Origin: Candidatus Thiosymbion ectosymbiont of Robbea hypermnestra
GTDB taxonomy: Bacteria; Pseudomonadota; Gammaproteobacteria; Chromatiales; Chromatiaceae
Length of the DNA stretch: 6,701 nt
Reading direction: 5' to 3'
Assembly: GCA_020443945.1 (NCBI GenBank)
Contig: JAIZWN010000738.1
Span: 1 to 6,701 of the forward strand
Shown piece by piece: positions 3,904 through 6,701 of the stretch (position 1 is the first letter of the stretch; every line of letters starts with the position of its first letter). A program made the position numbers and the translations under genes. The notes under the pieces were generated by a model. That model searched no databases. It had not been told where the DNA came from and saw only the letters and a program-made list of their open reading frames with translations.

Positions 3904-4974
3904 ATGCGCAATCTTTACTTTGGTCTCCGGCTGTTTGTGGTGATGATGCTCGGCTCCTCCCAATTAGCGGCACAGGGGCCGAGTGCCGGCGTAAACGATG
4001 AGCCGCTACGCGAAAACTGGGCGCCGAGCGAATGGGGTGCCGAAGATAAGATCGGTGCGGCAAATCGGATTACCCCGGCAGTGGTTCTGCGTGCAGTCGG
4101 CCTGGTCAAACAGGGTAAAGTAGTCACGCTCGGAAAGGTCTATGCCCAGGATACACCGGCGTTCGGCGGCCGGAGCTGGCGCATGATGATCCCTGGGCTA
4201 CCGACCGGCGGCCCGTTCGGACCACAGCAACTCGTCTATAACGACGAGTATGTCGCGGCCGACCTGGGGCAGATCGGCACCCAGTTCGACGGGCCGGGGC
4301 ATATCGGGGTGCAGACCTCGCAAGGCAAATTCTTCTACAACGGCCGGTTTCTTGAAGATGAGAACATCACTGCTTACGGGTTGGGTCCCTTGGGCGTCGA
4401 GTTTGTAGCCGAAAAAGGCTTTGTGTGTCGAGGTATCGTGCTGGATGCCGTGGCGCTGCGTGGCGGCCGATTGCCGATTCCTGAAAGCAATGATGCCGAG
4501 GATCCGGGTATTGTCACCGATGCCGATGTCCGCGCCATGCTCGAACGGCAGGGCCTGGATCGAATCAACCCGGGTGATTGTGTTTTTCTGTATACCGGCC
4601 ACGGTGATTTGTGGCATCCGAGTGACTGGGAGAGTTTCGATGCCGCCGAGAAAGCGCGACGGGCGGCGGCATTCAATGCAGGTACCCCAGGATTTGGAAT
4701 TTCCGCTTGCGAGTACCTTGCCGAACGCCGGATCAGTCTGAACGGGTCTGACAGTTTGTCTATCGAGGCCGTGCTGAGAAACTTTACCGGCGAAAATCCA
4801 CAACCGTTCGAATGTCACATTCGCCTGCAAACAAAACGTGGCATCTGGGGTATGGAGAATCTCGATCTGAGCAAGCTGATTGCCGACAAAGTCTATGAGT
4901 TCCTGTTCGTTTACGCGCCACTCAAGATCAAGGGCGCCACAGGATCGCCCGGCAATCCGGTTGCAATCTATTAG
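3904..4974 (+). CDS. Secreted cyclase-family hydrolase (kynurenine formamidase-like)
   Basis: A member of the cyclase family (PF04199), which holds metal-dependent kynurenine formamidases, isatin hydrolases and many uncharacterised hydrolases. I chose ATG 3904 (356 residues) over 3874: GGGAG lies eight bases upstream, and the protein then begins with a signal peptide. This has MRNLYFGLR, then hydrophobic LFVVMMLG, with a likely cut after LAAQ near residue 24, so the enzyme should be periplasmic. WGAEDKIGAANRITP (44-58) and GKVVTLG (71-77) are typical of the family. The metal motif, usually HxxxHxDxxxH, reads QIGTQFDGPGH (123-133): Asp129 and His133 are kept, but both preceding His positions are Gln. 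YTGHGDLW and GISACEYL follow further on. The substrate is unknown; the Gln variant argues against plain kynurenine formamidase. It ends with TAG at 4972-4974. No partner gene is adjacent. Confidence 0.82.
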   Translation: MRNLYFGLRLFVVMMLGSSQLAAQGPSAGVNDEPLRENWAPSEWGAEDKIGAANRITPAVVLRAVGLVKQGKVVTLGKVYAQDTPAFGGRSWRMMIPGLPTGGPFGPQQLVYNDEYVAADLGQIGTQFDGPGHIGVQTSQGKFFYNGRFLEDENITAYGLGPLGVEFVAEKGFVCRGIVLDAVALRGGRLPIPESNDAEDPGIVTDADVRAMLERQGLDRINPGDCVFLYTGHGDLWHPSDWESFDAAEKARRAAAFNAGTPGFGISACEYLAERRISLNGSDSLSIEAVLRNFTGENPQPFECHIRLQTKRGIWGMENLDLSKLIADKVYEFLFVYAPLKIKGATGSPGNPVAIY

Positions 4975-5015
4975 TCCGATCTCGCCGGGCTCGTAATGAA
5001 CTCCAGTATCAGCCC

Positions 5016-5043
5016 GTAGCTGGGTTGAGGTACGAAACCCAGC
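5016..5043 (+). repeat. REP hairpin
   Basis: GTAG (5016-5019) leads into GCTGGGTT (5019-5026), which pairs perfectly with AACCCAGC (5036-5043) around a nine-base loop. The GTAG-plus-stem layout matches the other REPs in the window, but the stem sequence differs, so it is a third REP subtype. Confidence 0.6.
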
Positions 5044-5106
5044 GGGTAGTGGTCAATTTTTAAGTGGTGATGGACCATCCAGCTTTTGCCGTCCCTGGAC
5101 GTCTGG

Positions 5107-5129
5107 ATTCCGGCACTCCCTGCCGGAAT
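5107..5129. repeat. Perfect hairpin after the cyclase gene
   Basis: ATTCCGGCA (5107-5115) and TGCCGGAAT (5121-5129) form a nine-base perfect stem with a CTCCC loop. The surrounding sequence (CTGGATTCCGGC and CCGGAATGACGG) is the common dispersed 'ATTCCGGC' intergenic repeat of many proteobacteria. It may help end cyclase transcription, but no T-run follows on the plus strand. Confidence 0.55.
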
Positions 5130-5156
5130 GACGGCTTAACTTGATGTTGTTGGTTT

Positions 5157-6266
5157 GTGAGTGTCGTGACCCCTCTGGAAAGATACCAAGCCGATCTGGC
5201 GCGGGATGGCTTCGAGCATGACCCGAAGCAGGCCGCCGTGGTGCGGGCGCTGCAACAGGTCTACGAGGAGCTGGTGGCCAGGGAGCAGGGCGACCGCGGC
5301 GGGTTGTTCAAGCATCTGAGGTTTACCACCCGCTCCCGCCCGGAGCCGGTCCGCGGCCTCTATCTGTGGGGAGGGGTCGGGCGCGGCAAGACCCACCTGG
5401 TGAACGAGTTCTATAAGGCCCTGCCTTTTCCACGGAAGCTAAGGGTCCATTTCCATCTCTTTATGCAGGACCTGCACGGCGAGCTGAAGAAGCTGCCGGC
5501 CACCCCGGATCCCCTGCCCCTGGTGGCGGAAAGCCTGTCCATGCAGTTCCGGGTGCTGTGCCTCGACGAGTTCCACGTTACCGATATCACCGATGCCATG
5601 CTGTTGGGCCGTTTGTTGACGGCCTTGTTCGAGCGTGGCGTGACCCTGGTGACCACCTCCAACATTCACCCGGACGATCTCTACCGCGATGGATTGCAGC
5701 GCGAGCGTTTCGTGCCGGCCATCGAGCTGATCAAGGAGCAGACCCGGGTTATCTGTCTCGACGGCGACGAGGATTACCGACTCCGTTATCTGGAGCAGGC
5801 GGAGATCTATCACTTCCCGTTGGATGCCCAGGCCGACGGCAGCCTGTTGGAGAGCTTTCACGGGCTGCGGCCGGAAGGCGTGGTGGAGGGCGGGGAGATC
5901 GAGATCGAGGGCCGACCCATTCCGACCGCCCGCTACGCGGACGGGATTGCTTGGTTCGATTTCAGGGCCCTGTGCGACGGGCCCAAGGGGACGATCGATT
6001 ACATCGAGATCGCCCGTTGCTTTCATACGGTTTTCGTCGCCAATGTCCCCCGAATGGGCGATGAGGAGAAGGACCAGGCGGCGCGCTTCATTCGTCTCGT
6101 GGACGTCCTGTACGACCATAACGTGAATCTGGTCGTTTCCGCCGCCGCGGCCCCCGGCGAGCTGTATGTCTCCACCTCCCCGCTCGCCTTCGATTTCACC
6201 CGCACCGCGAGCCGCTTGGAAGAAATGCGCAGTCACGACTACCTGGCCCGCAGCCATCTGCCCTGA
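5157..6266 (+). CDS. zapE: ZapE / AFG1-family P-loop ATPase
   Basis: A 369-residue AFG1-like ATPase matching Escherichia coli ZapE along its length, from memory. The N-terminal part (1-65) is helical. GLYLWGGVGRGKTH at 67-80 is the Walker A loop (K78, T79), VLCLDEFHVTDITDAMLL at 133-150 holds Walker B (D137, E138), and TTSN at 166-169 is the sensor 1 region. GLQRERFVPAIE at 179-190 is the family signature, with arginines that may act as fingers. DYRLRYL follows at 206-212 and RLEEMRSHDYL near the C-terminus. ZapE is an FtsZ-associated ATPase that destabilises FtsZ polymers at the constricting ring, under stress or low oxygen; the wider family also supports turnover of membrane proteins. The start is GTG at 5157, with an alternative GTG at 5166; neither has a good ribosome binding site, so the exact start is uncertain. 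High GC and codon use contrast with the TA island. Confidence 0.93.
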   Translation: MSVVTPLERYQADLARDGFEHDPKQAAVVRALQQVYEELVAREQGDRGGLFKHLRFTTRSRPEPVRGLYLWGGVGRGKTHLVNEFYKALPFPRKLRVHFHLFMQDLHGELKKLPATPDPLPLVAESLSMQFRVLCLDEFHVTDITDAMLLGRLLTALFERGVTLVTTSNIHPDDLYRDGLQRERFVPAIELIKEQTRVICLDGDEDYRLRYLEQAEIYHFPLDAQADGSLLESFHGLRPEGVVEGGEIEIEGRPIPTARYADGIAWFDFRALCDGPKGTIDYIEIARCFHTVFVANVPRMGDEEKDQAARFIRLVDVLYDHNVNLVVSAAAAPGELYVSTSPLAFDFTRTASRLEEMRSHDYLARSHLP

Positions 6267-6299
6267 TCTCGATCCTTCCGCGTTCCGAGCTACTGATTG

Positions 6300-6370
6300 A
6301 TCCGCAGATTGCGCAGATTCGCACAGATTAAAAACACAACAATCGGCGAGAATCTGCGTAATCTGCGGAT
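6300..6370. repeat. Inverted repeat with 20-base arms
   Basis: The arm ATCCGCAGATTGCGCAGATT (6300-6319) and its complement at 6351-6370 match at 19 of 20 positions, separated by 31 bases. It lies 33 bases after the zapE stop, so the transcript could fold into a long stem that protects its 3' end or ends transcription. The same arm sequence occurs in short form at 3437-3457. Confidence 0.7.
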
Positions 6371-6384
6371 AAAAAACAGCCCGT

Positions 6385-6483
6385 GTAGGTCGGGGTGAGG
6401 TCACCCCGACAGGGGCGACGAACCCCAACGGCTTTGGCTCGGTATGGCGATTTGTTGGGGTTCGCAAGCTCACCTCAACCTAC
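6385..6483. repeat. REPIN: two REPs in inverted orientation
   Basis: The outer arms are GTAGGTCGGGGTGAG (6385-6399) and the complement-like CTCACCTCAACCTAC (6469-6483), matching at 13 of 15 positions, with GTAG and CTAC at the tips. The inner arms CGAACCCCAAC (6419-6429) and GTTGGGGTTCG (6454-6464) match perfectly. A third stem, GTCGGGGTGA/TCACCCCGAC (6389-6398 and 6401-6410), lies inside the left REP. This is the REPIN layout mobilised by RAYT enzymes. The inner spacer (6430-6453) is non-coding. Confidence 0.7.
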
Positions 6484-6533
6484 CTTATTGAAACAACCAA
6501 ACAAGTCTTCGGTACGGCTCGGTGGTTTCTTGC

Positions 6534-6570
6534 AAGCCGGCAGGATGCCGGTGCTCCCGGCATGCGGCTT
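6534..6570. repeat. Two-part hairpin
   Basis: ATGCCGG (6545-6551) and CCGGCAT (6557-6563) form the inner stem with a TGCTC loop. AAGCCG (6534-6539) and CGGCTT (6565-6570) form an outer stem, with an asymmetric bulge on the left. It is probably another dispersed intergenic repeat. Confidence 0.5.
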
Positions 6571-6701
6571 TAGTTTCACTCCTAAGTCCTGGCGATTCCC
6601 AAATTCGAGTGGGTAAGTGTTGTATCCCGGATGATTGCATAGGGACTAAACTTGGGCCATTGTTGCGTGGCCGGGCGGTTTTGGCGTTACTCGTAGCCGA
6701 C
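6571..6701. other. Non-coding end of window
   Basis: I see no reading frame, promoter or repeat that I can support in this stretch on either strand. A gene beginning beyond the window could have its regulatory region here. Confidence 0.3.

Noticed and set aside
5439..6473. Minus-strand open frame of 344 codons opposite zapE
   Set aside because: It is antisense to a clear ZapE gene and continues into repeats. High GC produces such frames by chance.
6297..6570. CRISPR array among the repeats downstream of zapE
   Set aside because: The repeats are inverted arms of three different sequences, not direct repeats with regular unique spacers.
6395..6616. Plus-strand open frame of 73 codons at the window end
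   Set aside because: It lies wholly in the REPIN and hairpin repeats, has no ribosome binding site and no protein-like pattern.

Overview
The window looks like a piece of a gammaproteobacterial chromosome, probably from an environmental lineage; the genus cannot be told. Evidence for this is an SdhE (RGxxE) gene and a ZapE/AFG1-type ATPase, both very close to their gammaproteobacterial relatives, and intergenic spaces full of REP-type palindromes carrying a GTAG/CTAC tetranucleotide. TAG is an ordinary stop codon here: sdhE, the cyclase gene and the EamA gene all end in it.

Positions 1-2029 are an AT-richer accessory island. Two directly repeated copies (4-322 and 1745-2029) of a decayed REP-associated tyrosine transposase (RAYT) element bracket about 1.4 kb made almost entirely of toxin-antitoxin (TA) genes. 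In order these are an AbrB/VapB-type antitoxin (469-675) whose PIN toxin survives only as its first seven codons, a degenerate attC-like palindrome (691-757), a PIN-domain protein with a small partner gene (776-1497), a well-formed integron attC site (1401-1462), and a nucleotidyltransferase (MNT, of the MNT-HEPN TA type). The MNT gene is broken by an in-frame TAG and then cut off by the second RAYT element. I read this as a small integron-cassette remnant without an integrase in view (CALIN-like), eroded by deletions and REP/RAYT insertion.

Positions 2021-3295 hold an EamA/DMT transporter on the minus strand, whose stop codon lies inside the RAYT-derived element, and a plus-strand PD-(D/E)xK nuclease-like gene whose 5' end overlaps the transporter start. 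Both ends look like rearrangement junctions.

Positions 3300-6270 are more conventional: sdhE with a good promoter, a secreted cyclase-family hydrolase, and zapE. All are on the plus strand, but they are separated by repeat-rich gaps, so they are probably separate transcription units. Positions 6271-6701 hold three stacked inverted repeats, one of them a full REPIN, then 130 bases with nothing I can identify. I see no rRNA, tRNA, CRISPR array or intact transposase.
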